NCBI GenBank assembly: GCA_000444245.1
Contig: ATSW01128227.1
Span: forward strand, 1-23,111
DNA: 23,111 nucleotides
Reading direction: 5' to 3'
From: Botryllus schlosseri
Lineage: Eukaryota; Chordata; Ascidiacea; Stolidobranchia; Styelidae
The notes under the pieces are model-generated. The model worked only from the letters and a program-made list of their open reading frames with translations. It was not told where the DNA came from and ran no database searches. The translations under genes and the position numbers were made by a program. Positions 1 to 12,600 of the stretch are shown piece after piece. Position 1 is the first letter of the stretch, and the number at the start of each line of letters is the position of its first letter.

Positions 1-77
1 TAGCCTACACTTTTAGTCAATAAAAGCCTAGAAAACCGTGTGTATATCAAGAGGGTTTTTCTCGAAAGGTCACGACA
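1..77 (+). repeat. 5' LTR, 3' portion only
   Basis: These bases are identical, 77 of 77, to 4524-4600 at the far end of the element. They end in CGACA, matching the usual terminal CA. About 168 bp of the LTR lies outside the window, so the 5' target-site duplication cannot be seen. An AATAAA polyadenylation signal lies at 19-24. Confidence 0.93.
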
Positions 78-78
78 A

Positions 79-93
79 TTTTATTGACTAAAA
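79..93 (+). promoter_or_regulatory. putative self-priming primer-binding site of the LTR element
   Basis: TTTTATTGACTAAAA begins one base after the LTR end (77) and is the exact reverse complement of TTTTAGTCAATAAAA at 11-25 inside the LTR. Position and pairing match self-primed LTR elements of the Tf1/sushi type, in which the 5' end of the transcript folds back on the primer-binding site. I saw no evident match to a common tRNA 3' end such as a TGG start. Self-priming is inferred; the complementarity is seen directly. Confidence 0.6.
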
Positions 94-3000
94 CCGGAGA
101 TCATGGCTGGTTCTCAAGAGAAGTACATTCGAGTGCCAATACTTGAAATCCTTCCAAGTGCTCAAGATTCGCTAAAGGTCTTCAATCACTGGGAAAAGAT
201 GCTCAACAATTTCATCAATGCAGTTGAGGCTTCGACGACGCAGGCTCCTTCTAACTCCGACGAAAACCCTCCCGCCTTGGTTCTCGATAAATTGGCGATC
301 CGTACAGGGTATGTATCTCCTGACGTCTATGCATTATTCGAACATCTGGACACCTTCACAGCGGCCATTGATGTGCTCAAGTCCCTGTATCGAAAGAAGA
401 AGAATGTAATTTATGCTAGGCATCTACTGGCCATTTCAAAACAAGACCCGGGTAAATCGATCACCGAGTTCTCACAGGAATTGCTCATGCTTGCACGTGA
501 TTGTTCGTTTGACGCTGTAACTGCTGACAAGCACAGACAAGAAGCGGTACGAGATTCGTTAATTACTGGTATTCAATCATCGGCCATTCGTCTGCGCTGA
601 CTCGAACATGACGATTTGACCCTTGAAAAGGCGATAAAGATAGCTGAGTCTCTGGAACAGGCGCAGAAGTTTTCTAGTTCCTATGAGCCGCAGAGTCAAA
701 CTGTTCTGAATGTCAACGGCGATCAATCCGCTAATGGTTCAAATTTATCGGCGTTCAAGAGCGATGTGCCTGCCGCGAATACATTGAAGAAGAAGTGCAT
801 TTTCTGCGGAGAAATTCACGAAAGAACACGGAAATCCTGTCCCGCGAAAGATGCTTCATGCTTTCATTGTGGCGTGCGAGGACACTATGCGAAAGTATGC
901 AGATTGCGTATCAGAGGAGAACCTGCTGCCTCGTTGAACTCGTTAGTCTCTGACTCGGTACTTGCTGGAATACCCGACTCTCTTCGGTATTCTTGCCTCG
1001 ACGTCTCCGTTGAGCAATACAACGTGGAAGCTTTGATGGATTCCGGTGCTTATGAATGCTATATCAGTGAATCTCTATCGAAATACCTCGGCCTTCGCCT
1101 GTTNGGTCGCAAATACCCCATCACACTNGCAGAGAAAAATTCCGTAATAACTGTTCTCGGGTGCATTGAAGCTTCACTCGAGATACCGGGGTGTAATTAC
1201 GGCAAAGTCAAATTCAGAGTCGTTAAAGATCTTATTGCTGATGTGATCCTGGGATTGGNATTCATGAAGNAGCATGGGAAAGTAGTATTTGAATTNGGGG
1301 GACCATCGAAGGATCTCGTCATTTCTAATGCNTCACATTGCGCCGTAGCAGCTGCNAANGTATCTGCACCNCCTCAAATATTCAAATTCGTCGACCCCGA
1401 AGTGCGACCCGTGGCTGTCAGATCACGAAATTATAGCTCAGATGACCGCAAATTCATTGCGAGTGAGTTATCGAAGCTGCTGTGCGATGGTGTGGTAGAA
1501 CACTCCGTGTCTCCCTGGCGAGCTCAAAGTCTTGGTAACTAAAGATTTTCGGCACAAGAAGAGGTTGGTAATCGATTATTCACAAACAATCAATAGGTTT
1601 ACTCCTCTTGATGCGTACCCGTTGCCAAAAATAGAGAATATAGTGAATGAAGTGGCGAAAGGGATGGTATATAGCANTATTGATCTAAAGTCNGCTTACC
1701 ACCAGGTGCCACTATCTGTATCCGATAGGCCATATACTGCTTTTGAAGCTGATGGATCATTGTATCAATTTTGCCGCTTGCCCTTCGGAATAACCAATGG
1801 TGTAGCTGCGTTTCAGCGTTTCATTGACAATTTCATTGCTGAACACGACCTAAAAGGTACCGTTGCTTATCTTGATAACGTCACGATTTACGGAGAAAAT
1901 CAAAAATAGCATGATGAAAGGCTTCAGGCTTTCATGTTGGCTGCGACGAATTGCGAATTAACACTCAATCGTGATAAATGTCTGTTCTCTGTTTCAAAAC
2001 TTTCGTTACTTGGACATTTGATATCACATAATTGAATTCAGCCTGATCCTGAACATCTGAAACCATTACTTGAAATGCCAGTTCCTAACGATAATCGCAG
2101 TTTGAAACGCTTCATGGGAATGTTGGCATACTATTCAGAGTGGATTCCCTCTTTCTCCAGCAAAATCAAACCACTATGTCAAAATTGCGAATTTCCGTTG
2201 ATTGGTCTTCAGCTTGAAGCCATCAGTAAGCTGAAAGGTGACTTATTACGAGCCTGTCTAAGTTGTGTTTATGACGATGAACCTTTCCAAGTGGAATGCG
2301 ATGCGTCAGATCTCGCTATCGGAGCTATCTTAAGCCAGCGGGGCAGACCTGTCGCTTTCATGTCCCGAACATTGTCTAAAAGCGAGATGAAATATCCAGA
2401 TGTAGAGAAAGAGGCGCTGGCAATTATAGAATCTGTCAGAAAATGGGGATATCTTGATTAGAAACAAGTTTCGCTTAATCACCGACCAGAAGGCGCATTC
2501 ATTTATATTTCGAAAAAGTCACCCGAGCAAAATCAAGAACAGCAAGTTATCTATTTGGAAATTAGAACTCAGCTCGTTCAAGTATGAAATTTTTCATCGC
2601 CCCGGTGAGGATCATGTGGGGGCAGATGCTCTTTCTCGGCTGTGTTTCATTTCATCGTCGTCTGGAATGTCGTTACAGCAGATTCATGAAGCTTTGAGTC
2701 ACCCTGGAGTCCGCAGGCTTAATCACTTTGTTCGTGCGAAAAACCTGCCATTTTCCATGGAGGATGTCAAAAACATCTGTTCCAATTGTTCTGTCTGCTC
2801 CGAATGTAAACCGCGTTTCTTTAAATCCAACCAAATTAATCATCTAGTCAAAGCCACGAGACCCTGGGAGCGTATAAGCATTGATTTCAAAGGGTCCAGT
2901 CTCGGGACCCAAACGTTTTATACTCGTTATAATCGACGAGTATAGTCGATTTCCATTCGCCTATGCGTGTCGTGACACGACTTCTGCGACTGTTATCAAG

Positions 3001-3108
3001 TGCCTCTCTTCATTGTTTTCCCTTGTTGGGCTCCCCGCATACGTCCACAGTGATCGAGGTACATCATTTCTATCGAAAGACGTAACGGTATTTCTGACTC
3101 GTAAAGGT

Positions 3109-3116
3109 GTTGCGAC
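3109..3116. repeat. left target-site duplication of hAT-like copy 1
   Basis: GTTGCGAC, repeated exactly at 3631-3638 on the other side of the insertion. Confidence 0.9.
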
Positions 3117-3630
3117 TAGGGCTGGGCACAATGATTCGAGTACTCGAATCTGAATCGAGTAATAATTTTAATGATTCGAGTCGAGTAGTAAAAGATGATT
3201 TTTCGAGTACTGAAATTATACACTCCTCGCAACTGAAAGTTAATTTATCAACCAAACTTATAGTTTCGATACTAATTTTCACTGTTGCAGCCTTGAAACT
3301 TAGATTGGCCGTATCGTAACATACTAAATATACAGTAAAAGCTACGAACGCTACTGGAAATAGCACATTTTCGAAGTCATGATCATCCCACAACATTGTT
3401 ACCAAGTGCAATGAAATCGGTATGGTCGAAAAATGCCAAAGTATCTTTAATGTGATGGATAGAAGGCATTACATTCTTTGTGGTCGCATAAAAGGTACAT
3501 ATTTGAACTTTGACATATTACATTCTGTTATGACGTCATAATGAGTGCTACTCGATTACTCGACTCGACTCGAAGCATATTCAGTGATTCAGAATCGAAT
3601 CATTCAGGTACTCGATTTTGCCCAGCCCTA
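3117..3630. mobile_element. non-autonomous hAT-like element (MITE), copy 1, nested in the LTR element
   Basis: This 514-bp insertion has terminal inverted repeats TAGGGCTGGGCA / TGCCCAGCCCTA and is flanked by a perfect 8-bp duplication, GTTGCGAC, at 3109-3116 and 3631-3638. An 8-bp duplication with TA/CA-type termini is the hAT signature. Subterminal regions are rich in TCGAGT/ACTCGA motifs in both orientations, a typical layout of transposase-binding sites. It has no transposase ORF; the short ORFs in it are chance. It contains a TGACGTCA octamer at 3531-3538. A diverged second copy lies at about 14495-15205. Confidence 0.9.
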
Positions 3631-3638
3631 GTTGCGAC
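3631..3638. repeat. right target-site duplication of hAT-like copy 1
   Basis: GTTGCGAC, identical to 3109-3116. Confidence 0.9.
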
Positions 3639-4355
3639 AAGCAAATCAACACCCTACCATCCAACTGGCAATGCTCAATGCGAACGATTGAATCAAACCC
3701 TCTGGAAAGCAATTAAACTCCGTTTAGCAACTCAGAAATTACCTGAACGTTTGTGGGAACAAGTCCTTCCTGATGCTTTGCATTCGATAAGATCGTTACT
3801 CTGCACCTCTACTAACTGTTGTCCTCATGACAGATTTTTCAGCTTTGAACGAAGATCCATGTTAGGTGTGTCGATACCTGATTGGCTCCTGGGCGGTGGC
3901 ACTGTGCTGCTACGGAACTTTGTTCGCAACAAGAGTGATCCTGAAGTCGTCAGAGTAGAACTTCTAGATGCTAACACCAAATATGCTTTGATTCGTCACA
4001 GGAACGGGACGGAATCAACGGTATCGGTCAAGGACCTGGCCCCTTGTCCACCTAATGAGGACACGAATACGTCTGATTTCTCCTCTGACGAACCTGTGGT
4101 CGACATGAGCCCTGAAGAATTCAGTGATCAGAATCGTTCAGCTCGGGCACCCTCAGATCAGCATTCTAGTTCTCCAGCCGCAGTTCGGAAGAACTCTTTC
4201 GATACGTCTATCGGTGGATATGACAACGATTCTCATATATCTGCTGAAGAGCCACCTGTCAGGAGGTCGTCAAGAATAACACGTACGCCGGACTGGTACG
4301 GTGATCGCAGAACTTGACTGCTTTACATGGGGTTAATTCTTTAGGCCGGGGAGAT

Positions 4356-4600
4356 TGTGGTGTTTTATGCATCCACTAGGTGTCTATCTTTGCGTCATTT
4401 CCTTTCGTAATTATTTCGTCTGTTTGTCCTATCAGTTAGTTGATCATTCTGGTTTAAGGCGTTTCGAGAGTAGCATGTGTTTCCTGATTTACTTGTATTT
4501 AAACGTTTCTATTCCTTGTAGCTTAGCCTACACTTTTAGTCAATAAAAGCCTAGAAAACCGTGTGTATATCAAGAGGGTTTTTCTCGAAAGGTCACGACA
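4356..4600 (+). repeat. 3' LTR, complete (about 245 bp)
   Basis: It starts TGTGG and ends CGACA, giving the usual TG...CA with a short imperfect inverted repeat. A purine-rich tract, GGGGAGA (4348-4354), lies directly upstream as expected for plus-strand priming. Its last 77 bp repeat 1-77 without a mismatch. The AATAAA lies inside the part expected to form R. The bases after it (ATTAC...) would be the target duplication, which cannot be verified without the left flank. Confidence 0.9.
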
Positions 4601-5293
4601 ATTACACTTATGCTACATTTTACCACAACTGGGAATTGCGAAATGTTCAGTCTGAATTTATGTTGCAAGATCACAGGACAGTAATGTCACACGAATTGAC
4701 CCCGTAGCTGAGACAAGATATATCCCCATCCATGACCTTACTTACATTTTGATAGAACTTGGCGGGCATTCCTTACCACAAAGCCATTGCAACATCAGGA
4801 AAATCCGAATATTCCCGGATGATAATGTTAACATATGGTGGCGTTTCGCTGCGATAAGGACGTATACTCGGAGGCGGCCAAAGCAGCCATTCATAATACA
4901 TGACTAAAAGTGCATTTGCAGGTAGAAGTAGTGTGTCTACTACTTGAAGTAGAAAAGATAAGGATTGAAGATTACTACAGTAAGCATCTTGAAGAACTAG
5001 ATGGGTACGAGACAGACTTTTGTACATCAATAGCGAAAGACAGCTGCTAAAAGTGCAAGATGCAAGTTGCAGTTTCCGTAATAATATATTGTTACCAAGT
5101 TACAGGGGCCACATCAATCAGTAGATACGACAACCTCACTTGTAAGAAGTGAAGTAAATTCATTCAAACAGCACTTTCCTACTGGTCTAATTGGAAAATG
5201 TAAAAAGCTGTTAAACTGAAAAAATGTTGAAGTAAAAGTATAAGCAGTTAAAATGTTACCATACAGAGTAAGAAATGAAATTGTTGTGTGTGT

Positions 5294-5324
<31 letters not shown>

Positions 5325-5553
5325 AGAGAGAGAAAAAAGAGAGAGAGAGAAGAGAGACATAAAGAAAGAGAGAGAGAGAGATAAGAAAGTACTGGTCCAG
5401 TACTACTGTGTATCGGAAAAGACTGAAACTGAAAGTGGTTGAATTCTGAACAAACTCTGCATGAAAATAATAATCCCTACAAGAAGTATCAAATTTGCCT
5501 ATAAATGGTTTGAAACACAGCAATCCCCGATACTCAACTATAAATAGACTCAC
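4601..5553. other. probable GK intron, no gene recognised
   Basis: This lies downstream of GK exon 6 on the minus strand. I looked for the next expected GK segment (the TDVTNASRT region) and did not find it. The stretch holds a GA microsatellite (5287-5383) and otherwise nothing recognisable; short ORFs here look like chance. Confidence 0.5.
5287..5383. repeat. (GA)n microsatellite
   Basis: An almost pure purine run of GA dinucleotides with A interruptions, preceded by a short TG run. On the minus strand it reads as a CT-rich polypyrimidine tract about 170 bp downstream of the GK exon 6 donor. It inflates a spurious minus-strand ORF across 5248-5727. Confidence 0.95.
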
Positions 5554-7884
<2,331 letters not shown>

Positions 7885-8174
7885 TGTGCATTTCAGTAGG
7901 ATGCGTCAGCTGTGCAGGGAAGCGACAGTACTAACCAAACGACCACGAACAGGTCTTGTTTGTCGAAAACCTTACCTGTCGCAAAGATTACCACAAACTC
8001 GTTTTCATTAGTCTGGGGGAATAACCATTCTCCACCGTCACGCTTCACTTGCAAACACGTTTGCTGCATTCCATCGTTGGTCATTGTTTACGTCACAAAA
8101 CCTATAACTTAACATAATAAGAAAGATTTCGATTTTATCATTCCAATGTACTGGACTTCCGTTGAGTTTGCGTA
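7885..8174. promoter_or_regulatory. divergent promoter region between GK and the orphan gene
   Basis: Only 290 bp separate the two opposed start codons (7884 minus, 8175 plus), so both 5' UTRs and promoters must be in here unless there are upstream non-coding exons. A CRE/ATF-like TTACGTCA lies at 8088-8095. No clear TATA box was found. Bidirectional use is inferred from the geometry. Confidence 0.5.
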
Positions 8175-9101
8175 ATGTCAGATGTTGATCAGTCATTTCG
8201 AAAAATGAGTTTACGAAAGAGGCGATTATTTCGGGCGAACGAAGAGGGCAAGGGCGAGGGGAATACCAATGCCAAAATATTTGACTCCCTTAGAAAAGGT
8301 GTGGATCCTATCGTGGGCCTGGAAGCGCTGAAAGATGATACTAAAAATAAAGCAGATGGTGTCTCCGGCACCAATAGCAAAATTTTGGAAGAGTTTATGA
8401 AACAAGCAAAAAACACTGCGGAAAATCACTGCGACAACGATGGGGTATTTGAAGTCGGAGATAGCGGGCCCATCAACATGACTGAAGCTGAGATCGCAAC
8501 TAAGGAAGCGGATGGATATGAGCGCAGTCCGAGACAAGCATTGAAGGAGACAACAATAGAAGATGACGGTGATAGGGTTGATTTCATCACAAATAAACCT
8601 ATGGATGAGCTGAGTACTGAAAATAGTTCCATTACTCACCATCAAAAGGTAGTTGAAGAAAAACTTGAAGGAATCAAGGCGGAAGGTAAACATGATGGTA
8701 AAACCTTGCGGATGAAAACCAATGAAAACGTCGGCGCGGAAGGAATAGTTTGGTTTGGACTCGATACAGTGATTAGGGCTTTCAGCTTCGACGCATCTCC
8801 TGGTCGTACCTGTGCTTTCAAGTTAGTAGATCCCATGAAGGCAAGGAAAATTAGGGATGAATTTTTGTACAATGAATGCAAAGATGATGCCGTCAAGCCC
8901 CCTTCTCATTGTTCGCGATACCCGACAGACTACGAAGAAAGGTTAGGCACGAGTCACGTGCGAAGTATACACACTAAAAACGAATTCTTTACTTTCAGCA
9001 AAAAAAGAATTAGGGTTGAAACTGTTTTGTTATTTTTCTGTGCGTTTACGCTGATGTTGGGATATCCCATTTGTTATTTTATGCATCTTCATTACAAATG
9101 A
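8175..9101 (+). CDS. uncharacterised tail-anchored membrane protein, single exon, 308 aa
   Basis: I do not recognise this protein. The start has a purine at -3 (GTAATG); a second in-frame ATG at 8205 (MSLRKRRLFR) could also serve. The first 190 residues or so are charged and low in hydrophobic residues, rich in K, E, D and N, and probably disordered. Residues about 190-235 look more ordered (GIVWFGLDTVIRAF, then CAFKLVDPMKARKIRDEF). After a basic stretch (SKKRIR, about 274-279) comes one hydrophobic segment (about 281-303, VETVLLFFCAFTLMLGYPIC) and a tail of five residues or so, the layout of a tail-anchored protein with a cytosolic N-terminus. There is no signal peptide. An RVDF at about residue 137 fits the PP1 docking pattern RVxF but is weak on its own. 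The gene is head-to-head with GK, and an AATAAA follows at 9463-9468. It might also be the last exon of a longer gene. Function unknown. Confidence 0.62.
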   Translation: MSDVDQSFRKMSLRKRRLFRANEEGKGEGNTNAKIFDSLRKGVDPIVGLEALKDDTKNKADGVSGTNSKILEEFMKQAKNTAENHCDNDGVFEVGDSGPINMTEAEIATKEADGYERSPRQALKETTIEDDGDRVDFITNKPMDELSTENSSITHHQKVVEEKLEGIKAEGKHDGKTLRMKTNENVGAEGIVWFGLDTVIRAFSFDASPGRTCAFKLVDPMKARKIRDEFLYNECKDDAVKPPSHCSRYPTDYEERLGTSHVRSIHTKNEFFTFSKKRIRVETVLLFFCAFTLMLGYPICYFMHLHYK

Positions 9102-9670
9102 CTTGAAAGCACGATTTTTGTGGTCCACGTTATGTTAGTTGATCGAACGTAGGGCATATCAATTGACTCCATAACGGGTGCGATTGATTCTGGAGCGTCT
9201 GTTGTGTATAAAGCAACCGAGAGTCCTTGAATGCAGTTATTCCTTCGCCATCAGCATCAATGTCATTACCAATCACGTTTTCAACCAGCTAAAATATGAA
9301 TGGATGGCTAAACGAACACATGTAGTTGATAAATCGGCCATACCAAATGCCAACTGTTGATAATCGGTCTTATCGATCATTCCTATCTAATACCGAATAC
9401 TGTGCACGCATGTTTTCTGTACCACCATCACTGCCGTTTGTTATGTATTTTGGTTCGATGAAAATAAAGACTCTCTCTCTCTCTCCCCGAAACATACCCA
9501 GAAATCACTAATAGCCACGATACAGACGATATTTGCACAGACCCTATACGTAGTAACACCCTCGATTGGGGTACAGGTATTTGAAGGAGCAGGGGAGCGG
9601 TGGTGTTTTGCATATTTTTGTTAACGGCTGAGGTGTAGTTACTTCAGTATTAATATATACTATATAGACG
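9102..9670. other. spacer between the orphan gene and TRAPPC11
   Basis: This 569-bp stretch has no gene. It contains the likely 3' UTR of the orphan gene, a 33-bp repeat tail (9436-9468) ending in AATAAA followed by a short CT run, and the TRAPPC11 promoter/5' UTR, which is AT-rich (9646-9667, TATATA-like words). Confidence 0.6.
9436..9468 (+). repeat. 33-bp repeat tail with AATAAA, copy 1
   Basis: This matches 10415-10447 at 29 of 33 positions, both ending in GAAAATAAA and followed by CT-rich simple sequence. It looks like the 3' end of a retroposed element. It provides the first AATAAA (9463-9468) after the orphan gene's stop at 9101. Confidence 0.6.
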
Positions 9671-12600
9671 ATGGTGTCCGCTACAGAATTGCCGGAAGAT
9701 TTGTGCTGTGATCCAACCTCGTTTGTTGTGCTAACTGGATTGGATGTTACCTACAATGCTGTGCATAAATCAATCTGGGACGCATTCAGCAATAACAGGT
9801 GAGATTTCGGATATCATACGGTTATAGTCAGCCGTGTCACTATTCACATTTGATTGATCGGAAAATCTCGCTATGTATGTTAAGATTCAAGCCCCAAGCA
9901 TTAATCAGCAGAATAAAGTTTAAAAAAACTCTAAGAGGAAACATTGAGAAATGAGAACTCGACTCGCCTGAATGCTGTCATGCTGAATGTGCAAATCACG
10001 AGTGAGCTCGTGAAATTGGTTCTAGAAAATTTTCTACACCTGCTATGATAACTAATCTTGAATGTTCTAAATTTCTTACCAATTCTTGTTCTTGTAATCT
10101 GGAATAGATGTGACTATTTGATAAATTGTGTAGTTAGTAGCCAACTTGTAAATGGAATTCTTGCATACCTAATCTATCTCAATCATTTTAGTATCATACC
10201 TAACGTTAAGTCAGTTTCATTTAATATATATCTGATCTGAGGTACCACAGCCATCTTTGCATTGTTCAGCTATACGGTAACATATATATACCCTGCAACG
10301 TTGCCAAATTCCAACAGGTCTGTTTTCAAAACACTTCGTTAAAATTGACCAACCATGAATAAGCTCGCTTTTGTTATACTACTGAAAGAAGGACTATATT
10401 TATCATGATTGTTTGTTTGCTATATATTTTGGTTGAATGAAAATAAATGTGTCACTCTCATCTCAATTCTCAACATGACTTGGCATGGCGCTTTCTGAGA
10501 TTGATCCTAACAATATATTTTTCCTCCTTTAGAAAAAGTGACAGAGTTCCAATATCCTTCGAATGTCTCCTGGGAGATCATGCTTATCCAAGAGCCAAAG
10601 ATAGAAGGACCTCATATGAATGGTACATTCCCAAAGTGAGTAAAAGTTAATTCTGATAAAATGTCATCATATTCCCTTCCCATGCAGATACTTTTATCAT
10701 TTCGGTTTGAGCACAGCTCATATCCATAGTTTTATCCTATATTTTTCATTTGAGATGTTCCATATAAATATCCCTTTGGGATGACGAAAATATTTCACAC
10801 AAATTAAATGGTAGTAGCCACCTCTTGCATCCAGGTAAATATACTTCTAATTCTATACTGTTAAATGCTAATTCCTTCTCCAGCAGTTGCAGTGGGATTT
10901 GAGTTGAAACCATTAGTCTGGTTGTTGGTTATGGACTAATCGATGTATCGGCAATGTTTATGTTCATTTTCTTATGTATATTGTACAGATGTGCAGTTGT
11001 AATTGTTGCTTAATTCAACTTGTTGCTTTCATGGTCTTGTAATTGGTGCAATATTCTAAGGGTATACTGAAAACGAAATGGATGGACAAACATCGGTGCA
11101 AAGTCCCGGGGGTCGTTGTTATATTCTACGAGCTGGATTGGGATGAACCGCTGTGGGATGAGAAACAACTGGAGTGTGTTTCCAGAGTCGAAGTAGTCCG
11201 AGCCAGTTTGAAAGGTTTGGTTTGTGATTCACGAAATCAAATATCATCTCCCATCAATGCATTCACTCTCAGGAAGAAACACTAAAGTGGCTGTCGTACT
11301 CATTCAAAAAAGCTCTCTCTTACCAGCCGGGGAGGACATGGGCGCTCAAGATCGAGCTTCTGCTCTGTGCAGCGCCTGCGGTTTATCGTCAAAATCTCTC
11401 TTCATATTGCCGCTAAGTGACCACATACTCGGATATATTATCAGGTATACATTGTTTAATTTTGTGATAAGGATACTTCTGACTCAGTAATGTATTACTT
11501 CTGCTTTTTGCAGTAGTCAAGCACTACTTGAATGAATGAATGAAGGAGTTTATTTTATTGTAGTGAATACAAATTTTATCACCAAGAGTTATTGTTTCGA
11601 CACGGCGTTAGTTATGCTTGTACTCGAGTAATGTCAACGATCACTTTGAATGCCTTCGGTTTTCAGACTTGAAAATGCGTTTTATGAGCTTGCAAACAGC
11701 TACTACCACACGGAAGCCCGTCGCGTCCGTGCCCACAAGGAGTTCCTGAACAAGACCACCCATCAGCTGCTGTTTGTCCGGCACCAGTTCAAAATCGCCT
11801 TCTTTGGCGAGCTCATGCAGGACCACACCACGGCGCTGAAGCACTACGTCCAGGCCTACAACCACGTCCACGAGCTGCGCTCGCACGACACCAACAACCT
11901 GGAAGTGAAGGTGATCTAATGTACTAACCCAAGAGTTTATTGAACCAGTGCTGTGGAGTCGGTGTTTCGTTGAATTTTCTCTTGATTTTGTGACACTCAT
12001 TTATATTGGAGTTGGGGAAACACATAATGACTGTCAGAGTTTGTTAGATTGCTCTGATTCCGACTTCGCCTGCTTTAAAATTGAACCAAATGTTCTCGAA
12101 TGTCACAGTTTTAGAAGTTATCAAGTTTTCAGGTCGACGTATCTTCACAAACTTAATTTCTCTCTGCGAGCACAATTCAAAATCAATATGTTGATTCATC
12201 TGGTAATAATGATTACTGAAACGTAATATTCATATAATTCTCCGAGTAGATTAACAGGAATGTTGAGTCACAATTCTGTTGAGAAAATATTAGAAGTCGG
12301 TGTGTTCGAAGTTGTCGGAGTCCGTATTTGCCTGGATCAGTGGTTCCCAACGTGGGCGATATCGTCCCCCACTGGCCAATTTTGAGAAACAAGGGGGCGA
12401 AAATACCAAAGCAGGCGATTGGGGGTGAAATTGTTTGAATTTTCTGTGAGATATATTTAATTAGCACTGTCCAAAATGCATGTGACTACGGCTTATTTTG
12501 CATATGACGCGAAAAACAGAAAGTAGACGCGGAAGCCGAGCACCTACCAGCTTGGAAAAATGGTCTTTTTTAGTAAATTCACCAGCGATCAGAGTCAGGT

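Larger units (their letters stand above)
1..4600 (+). mobile_element. Ty3/gypsy-type LTR retrotransposon (fossil), 5' LTR cut by the window edge
   Basis: A Metaviridae-like element read on the plus strand. Parts in order: end of the 5' LTR (1-77), a leader with a putative self-priming site (79-93), a gag-like region from about 100, a CX2CX4HX4C zinc knuckle near 0.86-0.90 kb, an aspartic protease region with a DSG motif near 1.03 kb, reverse transcriptase (about 1.4-2.2 kb), RNase H (about 2.3-2.6 kb), integrase with an HHCC-like zinc region (about 2.7-2.8 kb) and a catalytic core running to about 3.7 kb, a C-terminal tail to about 4.3 kb, a purine-rich tract (4348-4354) and the 3' LTR. The order RT, RNase H, integrase is the Ty3/gypsy order. 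A hAT-like element is inserted in the integrase region. The element is broken in several places (roughly four or five, besides the insertion). The 77 LTR bases that can be compared are identical, which suggests a fairly recent insertion. Single-base ambiguities cluster at 1.1-1.7 kb. No envelope region was recognised. Confidence 0.93.

Noticed and set aside
3070-3411. A minus-strand ORF across the hAT-like insertion
   Set aside because: It spans the insertion boundary and has no transposase similarity.
5040-5210. A weak resemblance to a LINE C-terminus (SFKQ...) in the GK intron
   Set aside because: There is no GPxLWNS motif and no second copy to compare, so similarity is at chance level.
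8960-9010. An FFAT-like motif (EFFTFSK) in the orphan protein
   Set aside because: Positions 5 and 7 do not fit the FFAT or phospho-FFAT consensus, and it lies almost at the membrane segment.
9646-9667. A TATA-box call just upstream of the TRAPPC11 ATG
   Set aside because: The TATATA words lie only a few bases from the start codon and would leave almost no 5' UTR; the region is simply AT-rich.
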